64,000 nt of DNA from Schistosoma mansoni (Eukaryota > Platyhelminthes > Trematoda > Strigeidida > Schistosomatidae). The translations under genes were made by a program, and so were the position numbers. Under the pieces are notes generated by a model. It was not told the origin of the DNA, made no database searches, and saw nothing but the letters and a program-made list of their open reading frames with translations. Every line of letters begins with the position of its first letter. Position 1 is the first letter of the stretch. The DNA lies in the NCBI RefSeq assembly GCF_000237925.1, contig NC_031495.1:32898706-32962705 (forward strand). Reading direction: 5' to 3'. This document shows positions 1-12,579 of this stretch, in pieces.

Positions 1-454
1 GAAAAGGACCTACAAGCATAATTGTGGTATAACTTGCAAAAGAATAAGAATCCCGTGAAGCAGCTCCCAAAGATTTCCGAAATTTATGGCCACTTTGTCG
101 AGCACCAAAATGCTTTGAAGAGGACGTGTTTGTGGTTTTATAATCACTTATGATTGACCTCATATAGAATAGCGCATCCAAGCAGCTAGTCTATTTCCTG
201 AAAAGGATGCTTAAGCGTCCTGGTGTGTTCAGAGTGTGGGAACCACATTAACAACAGGTTTTTCCAAACTTTCCCACAGTGTAAAATAAAGACGTTTCAA
301 ACCTTTCGCTCAGTCGTAGAACACTGGTTGACTTGATATTGGCATTTCTTATCTTAAGTGAAGATTTGAGTGTTAATATTTTGAATACTTTTGGTCCAAT
401 CATAACCAGTCATTTATGATGTAACCATGAGAAGGTTCGAAATCCGCGGTCAGG
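1..454. other. no gene recognised
   Basis: AT-rich sequence with no reading frame, repeat or RNA gene that I can identify. Confidence 0.4.
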
Positions 455-910
455 TAAACTCAGGATGAGATTACGTTTTTCTCATCGAGTGGTCAATGTC
501 AGTGTATATCAATAACTTAGATAATCTATGCCGGACGATTGGAGGGCCTACTCGAGTTAGACGGAAACGGTGTGACAAACCAGCTTACTACGAAGTCACA
601 CCTCGAGGTCAGCATCTATCTTGGATTACCCCTTCGACATATCGAAGTACTATGCCTGCTTTGAGGACCGTAAAACACTAAGGACGTTACCATGTAAATA
701 TAGAGGCAAGAATGAGTACAGAGAAGATTGCGACGATATGTCTAGGGCTCAGTGACATTTCAATGGCCCTACAATTGGAACACGCTACATGAACAAAGGT
801 TATCAGTTCCGTAAGTAGACTTTTTCAAGGAGAAACTGCATCTCCACTGTAACACAACCTACGAGGAATAAAACTAGTCAAGAGACTTGATATCTTATTA
901 CTAGAAACTG
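455..910 (+). mobile_element. non-LTR retroelement 3' tail fragment, split by another repeat
   Basis: Two pieces (about 455-498 and 760-910) align in order with an uninterrupted fragment near 22165-22345. That fragment reads like the C-terminus of a retroelement ORF (RRVVNDWNALPEQVVSLP). The match stops just after GGTCAATG and resumes at ATTGGAAC, so about 261 bp have been inserted. The host piece is highly diverged and noncoding. The family is inferred from the peptide pattern; it could be CR1-like or another clade. Confidence 0.5.
499..759. repeat. dispersed repeat, second copy at 48630-48865
   Basis: This block aligns with 48630-48865 at roughly three quarters identity by eye. Shared landmarks include the GGNCCTACT, CAGCANCTA and GAGTACAGAG stretches. 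It interrupts the retroelement tail around it. TCAATG occurs at both edges (493-498 and 760-765), which could be a 6-bp target duplication, but the right edge has a few extra bases. I do not recognise the family. Confidence 0.5.
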
Positions 911-1138
911 AAAGCGTTTGATATTCTTGCAACAGCCTCAATCACAAACGTATGTAACAAACAATTGAATAAGCCTTAAGTGTACATAAAATTGACAGGC
1001 AAAGTTTGATTTTACCTAGTCTAAATTATTCAATAATTTAAGCGATTTCGGATTTCCGCAAAAATTCAGTTGCTTGTTTGAATACATATTCGATGTTGTG
1101 AGGCGCTCAGTTGGTTGGTAATAGGCGTGTTTGGCTTC

Positions 1139-1908
1139 ATGGATTCCGAGCAGGAAATCAAGCTCTTCGGGAAGTGGAGTGCAGATGATCTGAATGTACA
1201 TGATCTCAGTTTAACTGTACGATACTTTTATGACAATGGTTCATGTCCTAGGACTACATTAATATCAAGCGAAAAGGAAACCCAATCGTCCCACATACTG
1301 CTGGTCGCTATCAAGTTAAGCGCTTTCGTAAAGCACTATGCCCTTTGGTAGAGCGCATGTGCTGTTCACTTATGATGCATGGTCGTAATAATGGAAAAAA
1401 GGTCAAGGCGATGAACATTCTAAAACATACATTCGAAATTATACACTTGCTCTCTGGTGAGGTAAGATTTATACGTGTTTAAGCGTCTATTATGATGAGT
1501 TTGTCTCGTTCGTATGATCCATACGATTTTAAGAAATTCCTGAAATCTCTAGACTTAGCCATGTTTATTTTAGAACCCAATCCATGTGCTTGTCAATGCC
1601 GTGCTTAACAGTGGTGCACGAGAAGATTCAACTCGTATTGGTCGTGGTGGTACTGTCCGACGTCAGGCAGTTGATGTCTCTCCTCTACGCAGAGTAAACC
1701 AGGCGATTTATCTTTTGTGTACTGGAGCTCGAGAAGCAGCCTTCAGAAATGTTAAGACCATATCAGAATGCTTAGCCGATGAACTTCTCAATGCCGCTAA
1801 AGTATGAATAATATTGATGTTTTCATGCATTATTTTTAGGGTAGTTCGAATTCCTATGCAATCAAAAAGAAGGACGAGTTGGAACGTGTTGCAAAATCTA
1901 ACCGGTAA
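1139..1908 (+). CDS. RPS5: 40S ribosomal protein S5 (uS7), four exons
   Basis: Exons 1139-1216, 1252-1461, 1574-1801 and 1840-1908 splice into a 194-residue protein that matches eukaryotic uS7 throughout: IKLFGKW near the N-terminus, [59 protein letters not shown] and the C-terminal [14 protein letters not shown]. uS7 sits in the 40S head near the mRNA exit and E site. All introns are GT-AG, of 35, 112 and 38 bp; introns 1 and 3 are very short. The start is the first ATG in frame; upstream frames have only TTG. The protein is about 10 residues shorter than human RPS5 (204), all at the variable N-terminus. Reading through intron 1 gives a false 78-residue ORF. The gene looks intact. Confidence 0.96.
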
Positions 1909-1920
1909 TATACATCTTTA

Positions 1921-1926
1921 AATAAA
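1921..1926 (+). terminator. poly(A) signal of RPS5
   Basis: AATAAA begins 13 bases after the RPS5 stop codon, implying a very short 3' UTR, as is usual for ribosomal protein genes. Confidence 0.7.
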
Positions 1927-1929
1927 AGA

Positions 1930-4260
1930 TTCGGACTTTTGTTTGTTTCTTTTACCATTCGTCAGTTTATTGGAATCCTTTGGGCTTATAGAGCGTGTTG
2001 CATGCGGGACCTATATCACCATTTGTTTCAGAATGTTAGAAATACTTGTTTTGCTATTGTTTTCACCTTGTGAAGTAGCATCGATAGTAGACGGTGTAAG
2101 GATGCGTTGAAACAGTCGTCACTAGAGAGCATAGTCTGTAAAACAAACGGATACAGCTAGGTTTCTGAACTTTTTATGAATCCTGTATTCGATATGACCG
2201 ACTGTAAATATGTATACGAGTTATCCGATTGTTGTCACTAAACAAGTTCCTTCAGTTATTTAAAGTCGATCAACTCCCGGCTAATCAACATTGTACGAGT
2301 ATATGGGCTCAGGTTATCTTTTAAATAATCGTGGTATCGGTCAAATTACTTTTATCTCAATAGAAAACCGACTAAAGGTTTTGGTCTTTTTAAAATCTAT
2401 CAATTATTCGATTCTACACTCATGTTCGAAATCCTTTATCGAGCGGAACTGCATTAATTTTAGGTTGCAGATATCATTTAGTCTAGAACATATGTCCTCT
2501 TCGAGTATTGCGATCCACGTCCTTGGTTATTTCATTTCTAATCACTAGTCGATTTCTGGAATTGTCTGTCCGTAATCAAGTAAGTGATGCCCCATTACTT
2601 TTGTAAAATAGTTCGAGTAGCAGTCATGAATCTAAACAGACCCTATTTGTCGCCAAATTTTCTTATTGGTGTCAAAACCGTTATATGTTAGTTCCTACTA
2701 CCGAAGGTAGTCGGCCTTTGATATTTCATTGCTTACGAGTTTATCCATTTTTACTGTTGTTTTGCATAAGTTCGTGCAAGAAGACCAAGTCACACCTTTA
2801 GTTTATGATACGAATGCAACTTCTAGAAGTAGTGAATTTTGTGCCACTTGTCCCGTCGTGATCTTCCGATACTGGTACTTGCTTCTCAGCGAGAAAATAT
2901 ACAAAGGCCGCTGTGATTTTTCAAGTATTTAGTACATGAATAAGCTTAAAATGGTATAGAATAAATTAGATTAGTCGTTTGACTGAGTCGACATATGGGT
3001 CCTGATTTGTCCCATTTTACAGTACATATGCAGCACCCGGTAAATAGGTTAGAGTTATGCCACATATTCTTTAATGACAGCTTCTAAAGAAGCTTATTGG
3101 AGTCAAGTTCACCGTTGTGTTTTGCAATCAATTTCTTCTCATGCTTCTTTAGGTTGATTCGTTAGTTAGGCTAAACATATCCACGATTAGTTAGACACAC
3201 GTTCCGAATTCTAATTAACTTAGTTCGGTTGGCCGACGTCAAAAAACGGTTACAGGCATTTTCAAGACCGTTGTCTTTTGGATGCACTGACTATAAATGA
3301 ATCATTTCAGTAAATGTTCTTTGTTGGTATCTACGTTAAAGTATGCGAACGATCGTTTTTTTCCTGATTACAAACTCTTGAGAGTAATAATTTCCTGAAA
3401 CAGTTGATATATTTGTTGTTCGTCTTATTGATCATGTATCCTCGCAGAACAGTTTATCCGTTCAAGGTTCTGGATACAGGTCATCTTTCTATTCAAACCG
3501 TATATGCTTATTAAGATGATACGAGAATTGGAGTGATTACTTTCTAGGTTTGAAGAATGTATAAGTGGTGGGACCATCTTTGATGGGTTTCACTAATGAG
3601 TTTGAGATCAAGGCTCCTTGCTCCATAGGATCTCCTAATAATAAAATCTTTTTTAATCTACCTCTCACAATTTTTCTTTCGATGTAACTAAAAAGCATAT
3701 TACTCAAAGAACTCGCATCGTATTATATTGACATCACGTTCGAACTAAATCTTACTGCATCGAGAGTGGAGACATTATAGGTGTAAAATACGTTTTAAAT
3801 AATCATCCAGCAAAATTTTCTGGGATTCTTCAAAGTAATAATCAAAAGTATCAGAGAAATGTATAATGTTGAACAATCAATTATTTGCTGTTTTTATTCA
3901 ATCATAAAATTTTGTCTATAGTAAGCAGGATAACATGAACTAGTTATATGCGAATCATGTAAAAATGAATGGATGATTGTTTGTATGTGTAAGTTTGAGC
4001 TGTTATTAGGTGTTAATTTGTTTTTCTGTAAAGTAAAAAAGGTGCGATTTGAAAGTTGGAATTGTTTTCGAATTTTCGATGTACATGTAAAATGAGGACT
4101 ATTGAACACATAATTGTAGTGGTGAAGTATCCCGGACTAATTGGACTGTATTTCTGTCCAACTTGTTCATTTCACATGGACCTTTATTCTGACAGAAAAG
4201 GTATAATTTAAAGATGAGAAATCACTTGACGAGGTAGTCAATCTTTAGCTGAAGTGGTCT
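1930..4260. other. intergenic, no gene recognised
   Basis: AT-rich sequence with only short chance reading frames. I saw no conserved protein pattern or repeat shared with the rest of the window. Confidence 0.45.
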
Positions 4261-4267
4261 AAATATG

Positions 4268-4530
4268 CAATAGGCATGACCAACCACCGCCTACCTCGAC
4301 GAGCAATGTTTTCTGTTACAGGAGCAGACTGGGGGCGGTCAAGCCATTATATGGCAACAGTCCATATAGTCACTGACAGCTGAACTTAGCCTTGTTAATA
4401 GGTGTAGACTGCCTAGTTTGGGTCCGCGTCTATATCGTAACCAGTGGTTAGAGATTTGGAGTGAATGGATCAAAATCGTATGCAATGACACAAGTTCATC
4501 CATTTTATTGTATTCCCTGAAATTTTATGA
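4268..4530 (+). mobile_element. diverged 3' fragment of the second RTE family (RTE-B)
   Basis: This aligns in order with the C-terminal coding part of the open RTE element near 55395-55665: a CGACCANCGNCTNCC-like stretch, then GTCACTGACA, GGTGTAGACTNCCT, TGGTTAGAGA and the final CATCCA block. It is noncoding and heavily mutated, so it is an old 5'-truncated insertion. Confidence 0.65.
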
Positions 4531-7300
4531 TCCTATATTTTTCCCAGAACTTTCAGCTTAGTGATTAAACAGGAAAATGCAATGGTTGATTGCATCTTAG
4601 TTTCACTGTAACTTTCGCCAACTATTTATACACTTGAGTGTATACTTTTTCTATTGAAATTTTACTGACGTTTAATTGGCAATCTCCCCTTGAATTAAAG
4701 TAAAACTGACCTGTTTACACTTCACTAAAAACCACTCTCTTCTTAAATTCGTATTCTTGACGGTGTCTTTTTGTACATGTCGTTGAAATTGCTTGACACA
4801 TGTATAATCTTGCAAGTATATCACTCACTAGTCTATGTAAATACGATTTATACTTAATGTAATTAACTCACCATTGTTTAGTGGCCTGAATTTTCTTCAT
4901 AATCTTTATATTTTACATGACTTCGCACAGGTTATTTCTGTTTAATTTGTCAGTATATTTAGTTGTTTTATTAAAATGGTTGACATCGCGACTCCTAACT
5001 GATTCGACTAATCATGTCAAAGGTATTTAATTAAGCCACAGGTTTCCTCTAAAATCTCATATCTAATTGAATACACAATCTGTATTCAATCTATCGTTAC
5101 TACGTTTACAGATAAAAAACTAAACACTACAATAATAATATACAACAATACAATCAATAGGTCCGAACTATTGTAGAATTATAACTAACAGCATTTGAGG
5201 AGTGTCCAACAAATCGAAATAGCAGATTCCAAGGAGCTCTCCAGCCAAGTTAACCAATGAAGATCCGATTACTATCGATAACTACTACATGAAAATTAAA
5301 ATGAAGTTCTAAAGTAGATTTCGAAACATCAAATGTATATGTAGTATAGGAGTTGATGAAGAAAACCCAAGTAGATAAACCAAAACATTAGTCCTTGAAG
5401 TGACTGGGTGCCGACTTCACTGAGACAGAATTCTACACATTTTAGTTATGACTGAACATGTTGGTTGAAAACATTAAGTCACATGGCTCAAAATTAGTAG
5501 CAATGAAACAGACGTACTCATCACGTATTTTTCCCCCTAATGTCAAATCTTGATGTAACTTCTCAATTTTTCTTATGTTTTCATTACAATTTGTGCTGCT
5601 ACTGAAGAACTTAGCTTTTCTTTTAGTGAAAAGACTTCACATAATGCTAAGCGTGACTAATTAGGTCGAAAGAGGTCGTAATTCAGACAAATTAGATAAC
5701 TATTTGCCATCACCACAAAATCCAGGGATTTTTATTTAATGACTTACTGTCTTAGATATAAGACTGGTGCATTTTGTCCTTGTGTTGGACACCATGCTTT
5801 CTGCAGTGGATGATGTCAGTTCAAGATTAGTCTTCGTTACTTCCGTAAAGTAATACTGTTTGGAAATAAACCACATCAATAAGTAGATCATCCTTAGTGG
5901 TTCGGCGAATGACAGCCTCTGGACAAGAACACAAACGTTCGTTTGGGTGTTAACTAACCCACATGACCTATGATGTACCGAATCGAGTTTACTACTTAGA
6001 ACGACGTTTCTCAATAGCCATTCAGTGAGTCAGAAATGTTGAGCCCGTGCAAAAATTGGAGGTAAAGTAAACAAGGTCATTAGTCTTAATAGTTAGGATC
6101 TGTCCACGTATTTCAATCTAGACATTTTCTGTCTAGTTATGATATAATAGATTGTCACAAATGAGACCGAGATATTCAAAGGAAGATGATATTTTGTCTT
6201 CGTATACTGGGTACGAACAATTATTCCTTGAAAATTACGAAAAGGCATGGATTTTAAATACAATCATGATCCCTTGGTAAATTTAAATTAAGCAAGAACA
6301 GTATTTACCGAATAAAACGATCTCATTATATCCCATGGTTCCCGTTAATTCGGAAACGTGCTAAGTTCACAAAGGAAATATTACTACACAATGTGTAAAT
6401 ACACACCATAATCAGTGAAGTTTATTTCGAAACTACTTAAGAAACAAAAGGAAACAACATATTTAGCATAATAGTTAAGATTGATTAGCATTTATACATC
6501 GAAGGCGGATTCATAAAACGTGAGGCGCTAAATTTGTAAGTGATAGCAAAGAGGAAGTGAATAGAAAAGATTGTTGACAAATGAGTAATAATCAAGACAC
6601 CTGTCAACATAAAATTCATGTCAACGTCCTGAATGAATGTTAGTGGGACTTTTTTCTTCAAGCTAAAAAGATGATGTAAATGACGCGCTAAAACAATCTA
6701 TCTTACGATGCCAAGACAGGTGTTCCATCCTCCTTTCTGTATGCATAGGTCAGGTGGACATCGCTTAATTGGCAATGGTTCCTGCGAAACGTAGAAAAAG
6801 TGGTGTACTGCCTTACGCTTCTGGGTTCTGTCTGGTCTTATCAGAGTGAAACTTTCGGGATCAAGTTCCCTATTTTCTACGAACTGGGTCGACCAAGTTC
6901 CTGTTCAGGAAATTACATTTGGCCTAGTGGAGTCTCCCTGTATACCTAGCTACAATCGCTTGCTAAGCAAGCTACGGATATTTGTGCAACAGATCCGGAA
7001 ACCTTTTGGTTGGGTTGTAGTACACTTAAATTGTGTTTGGAATTATTCTCATCACATCACTTGAAAATCTACGATTCTCAGGTCTTTTCGTCAGTTTCTG
7101 ACATAAGTTCTAGTTATTTTTCAGCTTTTCACTTCTTCACAGAGTCACTGAGCAACAAGGCTGTACGAACAAAAACCGTTGATCCCATTGGTTGGTGTCC
7201 ACTCTGTAGCCTGAAATTTCTTCCAAGTTGGAAGATTTAAATATCACTTTTAGCAGCCTGGTTTGATGCTCTTCCAAGTTGAACGTCTATCTGGCTACCT
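4531..7300. other. intergenic, mostly unassigned
   Basis: No host gene was recognised. A short stretch near 5485-5530 (ACATGGCTCAAAAT and following) resembles the RTE-B 3' end again, weakly. The GC-richer block 6700-7270 may be an old retroelement remnant, but no domain could be read in any frame. Confidence 0.35.
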
Positions 7301-7310
7301 AACCTATTAA

Positions 7311-7348
7311 CCTTTAGCAATTGCTAAAGGGTCACATTAAGGTGACCC
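7311..7348. repeat. two adjacent short palindromes
   Basis: CCTTTAGCAATTGCTAAAGG (7311-7330) is a perfect 20-bp palindrome. It abuts and slightly overlaps an imperfect one with GGGTCAC and GTGACCC arms (7329-7348). They lie about 500 bp upstream of the old gypsy copy. No function is evident. Confidence 0.6.
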
Positions 7349-7854
7349 CAGAGATATCTTGAGGTATTGTCTCGTGTAATGCACTTTTTACCAACCCGAA
7401 GTCATGCTCAAGGAGAGTTCTGAGTACAAAGATTGCGCTCTTCTTTTCTCTACCGAAGATAACTGACCTGTCGCTAGGATTTACCTTCGATTCCTCAATC
7501 ATGGTCAAGGAAATCAATTTATCTTTCACGATATTAAGGTGTTTCTTACTCTCAGATTGTATTTAGTCAGCAGTTTTCACTAGAGTAGCGACCACACTCT
7601 ATTTGAATGAATTTCGGCGAACGGGATGTTGAAGGTGGTCAGGTGGTGATTTTCGTCACTTTTCCTTACAGAAATAGCCTTACAGCCTATTTCGCTAGTC
7701 TCTATTTACTGCTGCCGTTTAAAGGTGTTGGACACAGTGGAGTCCTACTTTTCGGAGCTTTTGTTCACTGTAAGGCGTCCTCCAGGTCGGTTTTGCTTCA
7801 CCTCTCTCGGTCGTACGGCGCACAACCCTATCGCACCACAATTGTGTAAGACAT
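7349..7854. other. unassigned sequence before the old gypsy copy
   Basis: Short open frames (for example 7607-7849) show no recognisable domain. It may be the eroded leader or 5' LTR area of the downstream element, but I could not align it with the intact LTR. Confidence 0.3.
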
Positions 7855-10800
7855 GGGCATGTCAGGTCGACACCCTCATTTCAGCTAACGGCGTTCTGGC
7901 CCGACAACATCGAAGCCTGTTTCTGCTATACAGAAGCTGACTTCTACGAGCGTGGTGTGGCTGATCCACGTGTACAATTCCTCAAAGTAGTGAAGGTACT
8001 ACTGCGCGACTTCGACATGTACATCACACGTAGTATGTTTACTAGCGATATCTGGGAACCTTACGAAGCTGTAGAAACGTTTATGCTTAAGCGTGGAGAT
8101 TCAACCGATTGGTAGAGTTTAGATCAACTCCTCAATAACATCGATCTACTAAATGGCTCAGCAGCAGACCTTCTACTGTGAATGAGAGAGGTCATTGGTC
8201 GACAGACCTCTGACGATGGCCTGCTTAGACAGCTTTTCTTGTCTAAACTTCCTCAATAGGTGCAGGCTGTGCTTGTCTCGTTTCAAAACAGCCCCATAGA
8301 CGATCTGATGGCATCTGCCGACCCTATTCTAGAGATCATGAAAACTTCTAGCGCCCAGGTTTTTTCAGTCAAAGAAAAACCTCAAACGACTTGAAATGAT
8401 GTGACGGAACTATACCATACTTTGAAACGTTACCTTCATATTCGTCATGACAGTAAATGATCCCAAACTCCTGGAAGAAGTTCTTCACGAAAACGATCTG
8501 TCTCTAGAGCACGAGATACAGTTAACCCTGACTGGTGCTGGTATTATAATCAGCACAGAAAATCATCTCCAAATTGCAGAAAACCCTGTAGTTTTCCAAA
8601 CCTTAAAACGACCGACACGAAAAAGGTTTCGGGAAACTTTGTAGCCGGTACGCGTTAACGGCAGCCGTGGTCGGGAACATAATCGTCTGATATACTTCAC
8701 TGATGTGAATACGTAAGTTCGCTACCTAGTCAGTACGTTTATGCAAGCCCACTCACTGGATCTTCGTTGTTGCAGATGTTTCTATGCCAATCATTGGTAT
8801 AGACCTGCTACAACATAATAATTTACTCATTGACACACACAGATAGAGGTTAGTAGATGGGAACGCTATTTCATCTGTCTGGGTAACTTCTTTTTCAGGT
8901 TGTAGATTACCTCCAGTCACACTAAGGCAAGCGATCGATCCATACTGCCAACAAATACTCGCTAAGTGACCTGAGATATGTTGAACGCAACGGAAATTGC
9001 CATGTGTGACCAAAAATGTTGTACATCAGATCACGACTACAGGAACATCTGTGTTCTCGAAAGCGCGCCGACTAACTCCCGAAAGGCTGAGGTTGGCTGA
9101 AATCAAATTCGACAACATGATGGATTTACAAATCATTCGGCCATCAAATAGCCCTTTCCATATGGTCCTTAAAACGGACAGCAGTGACTGCTAACTATCG
9201 GCGACTGAATGTGAAAGCCATTCGTCATCTTTACTTGTCGCCACACACACCATTTGACAGCTACCTTGAAAGGCATAACTGTTTCTTCGAAAATCGACGT
9301 GGTTAAATCATATAACCAAATTCTTATCGGACGATACAGCGACAAGAGGCATTCTCTACAATCAGGGACTTATCGCCAAAGAAACCATGCTTGCACACCA
9401 GGACATCCAAGCACCCATTAGTATCGCAGTATACGCATCCAACTCAGCAATCGGAGGAGTCTTACTACCAAGGGTGAACACATCTGGCGACGTTCGGCGT
9501 TTTTCTCGGGACATTGCTAGACACCGAATAGAGGTACAGCACTTTCGGTAAGACACTAACAGCTATGTAATGTGCTGTATGGCACTTTCAACATTCTATT
9601 GAAGGCCGAGAATTCACTCTTTTCACCTATCACAAACAACTTATCTTCTCTTTAAGCTTCTCTGCAAACAAGTACTCACATCGAAAGTCTCGACAACTGG
9701 ACTACATTTCGCAGTTTACTTCAGATATACAACACATTTCTGAAGCAAATAATCTAGTTGCAGACGCCTTGTCTCGTATAATTTCCTTGAACAGTTTCCG
9801 AGGAATCAACCTTCTTAAACTCGTCCAGCTTTAAAAAGAAGGCACTAATCTTCAGCACGAGTTATCTTCAACAACCCTAAAACTGCACATTAAACAGATG
9901 GGAACAGGTGAGGAAACCTTACTGAATGACACATCTACAGGTAGGGATCGTCCGATGGTGCCAAACCATTATCGACGCAACGTCTTCAATACGTTGCACA
10001 AACATTCTCATACAGTTTTGCGTGCATCCATCAAGCTTATAACAGAACGGTTTTGCTGGCCTGGTATGAATAAAGACGTGAGGGAGTGAGGACACTCCTG
10101 TGTAAGCTGCTAGAAATCTAAGGTCGTTGGACACAAAAAAGTTCCTTAGGCCCTTTCAAAACTCCCGATGCTCGTTTCGGCCATATTCCTCTGGATTTGA
10201 TAGGACCTTTATTAGATTCAAGTGGGTTCTCCTATCTTTTTACTTGCGCAGACCGTTTCACTTGGTGGCCAGAAGCAGTACCTATCAAGGATATTACTGT
10301 TGAAACAGTGGCTCGTGCCTTCATCGAACGATCGGTAGCAAATTTCGGCTGCCCTTCAACTATCACTACAGAGTGTAGACGCCAGTTTGAATCTGAACTT
10401 TTCCGTTATCTGACCACACTATTAGGAATCACTCACTCCCGAACAACCGCCTACCACCCACAAGCAAACGGGTTGGTAGAACGCTTTCACCGACAACTAA
10501 AAGCGTCGCTATCAGCTGCATACATTTTACAGTGGACCGACACTCTTCCACTCGTCTTGCTAGGTATCCGCAATGCAGTGGAAGCTGGCATTGAATACAC
10601 TGCAGCTCAGCTCGTCTGTAGAATGACACTTCGACTTCCAGAGGAATTCGTGGATCCTTCGTCTTCTTCATTGAACATGGATCTAAACTCCTACACGAGC
10701 AGGCTTACAAACACAGTGTGTTCAGCGAAACCTGTTTCCACTCTGCGGCAGTCAACCGATGTTTTCGTTCAACCTGATATGGTACACACATTTATGTTAG

Positions 10801-11110
10801 TCGAGACTCACATCAACGACCCTTCGAATCAGCATACGAAGGACCCTTCAAAGTTCTTCTGAGTGAACCTGAGTACATATAAGTACCATATAATCGATTA
10901 GAACGGAGTTAACGGTAGCATCAGCATCGATCACCTCAATGCCGCGTATTTAGAAGGAAGCTCCATTTATGTTGATTTTCCTTCGTTGCAATTGGGACTC
11001 GAGTTTTACAATTACTATACTTCACCGATAAAGAACAATCACGACGACACTTCGGTGGTATCTAACAAGAGACTCGAAAAAATGAGTTCTGGAAGAAAAT
11101 AAATGTTTCC
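7855..11110 (+). mobile_element. decayed Ty3/gypsy (CsRn1/Boudicca-type) gag-pol copy
   Basis: This aligns, in opposite orientation, with the complete element at 42571-47900. Gag occupies about 7870-8660 and is riddled with stops (TAG near 8113, TGA near 8180, TAG near 8258). Protease remnants follow (about 8690-8830), then the linker and the start of RT. Around 9345 the text jumps from the RT start to the RNase H side, so about 0.5 kb containing the polymerase core, with its YVDD box, is deleted. RNase H and integrase remains run from about 9400 to 11110. The gag poly-T run is six bases, one fewer than in the younger copy. The copy cannot be autonomous. Confidence 0.88.
10197..10862 (+). pseudogene. 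integrase core remnant of the old gypsy copy
   Basis: This 221-residue open frame covers the D,D-35-E integrase core and part of the C-terminus. [20 protein letters not shown], with the catalytic Glu, is well preserved. The second catalytic Asp, present in the 44-kb copy as TTDRGRQF, is Glu here (TTECRRQF), and the first Asp lies in the flanking broken frame (LDLIGPL, about 10193). The upstream HHCC zinc region is cut by a stop (GAGTGA near 10085). It is a relic of a mobile element, not a host gene. Confidence 0.85.
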
Positions 11111-11658
11111 AGAACATCTAAACGTTTACTGCAAGTAAGACACTACATAACACATTGTTTCGTCCCGATTTTATTTGTACTGTGTCAAAAAAACAAAACA
11201 AACAATTTTCAAGAATCTCGTATATATATATTCCAAAAAGGCCTTTTGTTGTTAATCTGCTTGCCTATATGTCTATATATTTATTTATTTTCCGAAAATA
11301 CCTGAAAAAATCATTCTGTAAAATCTTTTACGTTATTGCATGTTTACGAAACTCATGTATATGAGTTTGTTTTCTTCTCTGCTCGTCTTGTTTCCTTACG
11401 CACGTACGAGTGTAATTCGATATGGACCCAGATATCCTAGAAACGATCAACAACCAACGAAGTAACGATGAATCAAAATTTTCATAGTATTTGTTTTTGA
11501 TTACTGTATTGTACCATATGGCCCTTTATAGTAAGGTAAGACGACCAGATGCTGTTGAACATCGCAAGCTATAAGAAGAGTGTTCACCAACGACAAAACT
11601 CGTTGAATTTAAACTTCTGAGTGACCACGTCTTAATGCTACCACTACTCTACCAAAAG
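11111..11658. other. noncoding 3' region of the old gypsy copy
   Basis: Much of this corresponds to the AT-rich stretch between pol and the 3' LTR of the intact element. A match near 11585-11635 (CCAACGACAAA, TTTAAACTTCTG, CACGTCTTA) confirms it. The polypurine tract is eroded. Confidence 0.5.
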
Positions 11659-11953
11659 GGTGATAAATAAATCGATAAAATCAATAGTTCTGTAAGTCTG
11701 CAACATTTGATGCCGACCATAGTTTTAATGGACTCACCAGCTGTTAGCACCCGGTCACACATACGCACCAGATCACGAGTGGATACTCCGTGCTTCACAT
11801 CTGCTACGACCGCTAGCTAGTTTAGATTAACCACTTCTCGATAAATCGAACCTCTTCGCGTCTGACTTCTGATTTCACTGGGTTGATACGTTTCGATTAT
11901 ACAAGGTGTTACATGGGTAAGGTGTTGTTGAAATCAGAATACTTGTGGCATAT
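11659..11953 (+). repeat. eroded 3' LTR of the old gypsy copy
   Basis: Order and spacing match the 326-bp LTR read in coding orientation: AAAATCAATAG, GATGC-GACCA, GCACCAGATCACG, TCGCGTCTGACTTCTGATTTC and the AAGGTG(T/C)TAC block. Divergence is heavy and the ends are uncertain. No matching 5' LTR was found. Confidence 0.65.
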
Positions 11954-12561
11954 TTATACACCAGTATCTTATGTCGTGTAATACGAGCATAAATAATTCA
12001 CAAAAATTTGTGCTTACTTTTATCTCAGTAACCATCGAATCCATTAGTTTATGCGGGGACCAGAGAATTTTCATCTTTGACATCGTTTAGAGTATGAATG
12101 GTTAAGTGACTTCATTGTATATCTACCAAGAGCGACGACATATCTTCTCAAATAATGCGTTTCAGTCGATTTTCCGTTCTTCATTATTATCATTAGGTTT
12201 ATTCAACGTTATTGTTATAACTGTTCTTTTCCTTGAATACGAGAATGTGGACGTTAATTTACCTCAGACTAATATCTTCCCTTAGATTCTCCCCGGTGTC
12301 TATTCTACAGGGCTTCAACACAACTCAGATCAAAGACATGTGATTAGTCTGACAAGAACGTAAATATATTTCCACACCCAAACCCGACACAATCCAACAG
12401 CAATGAACAATCAATCAATAATAATAAGTGATAAGGATAGGAGAATATATAACTCATCTGACACCTGTTAGATTATCTACATAACCGATTAAACAGACAA
12501 CCGATCATTGCCATTTTCTCCAACACATCATATATATTTTGCACATTATAGATTTCTCGAC
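11954..12561. other. intergenic, nothing recognised
   Basis: AT-rich sequence without a supported gene or repeat. Confidence 0.4.
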
Positions 12562-12579
12562 ACAAATTATTTTCACAAG

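Noticed and set aside
1016-1351. Opposed ORFs over the first RPS5 exons
   Set aside because: One is antisense; the other reads through intron 1 and starts at TTG.
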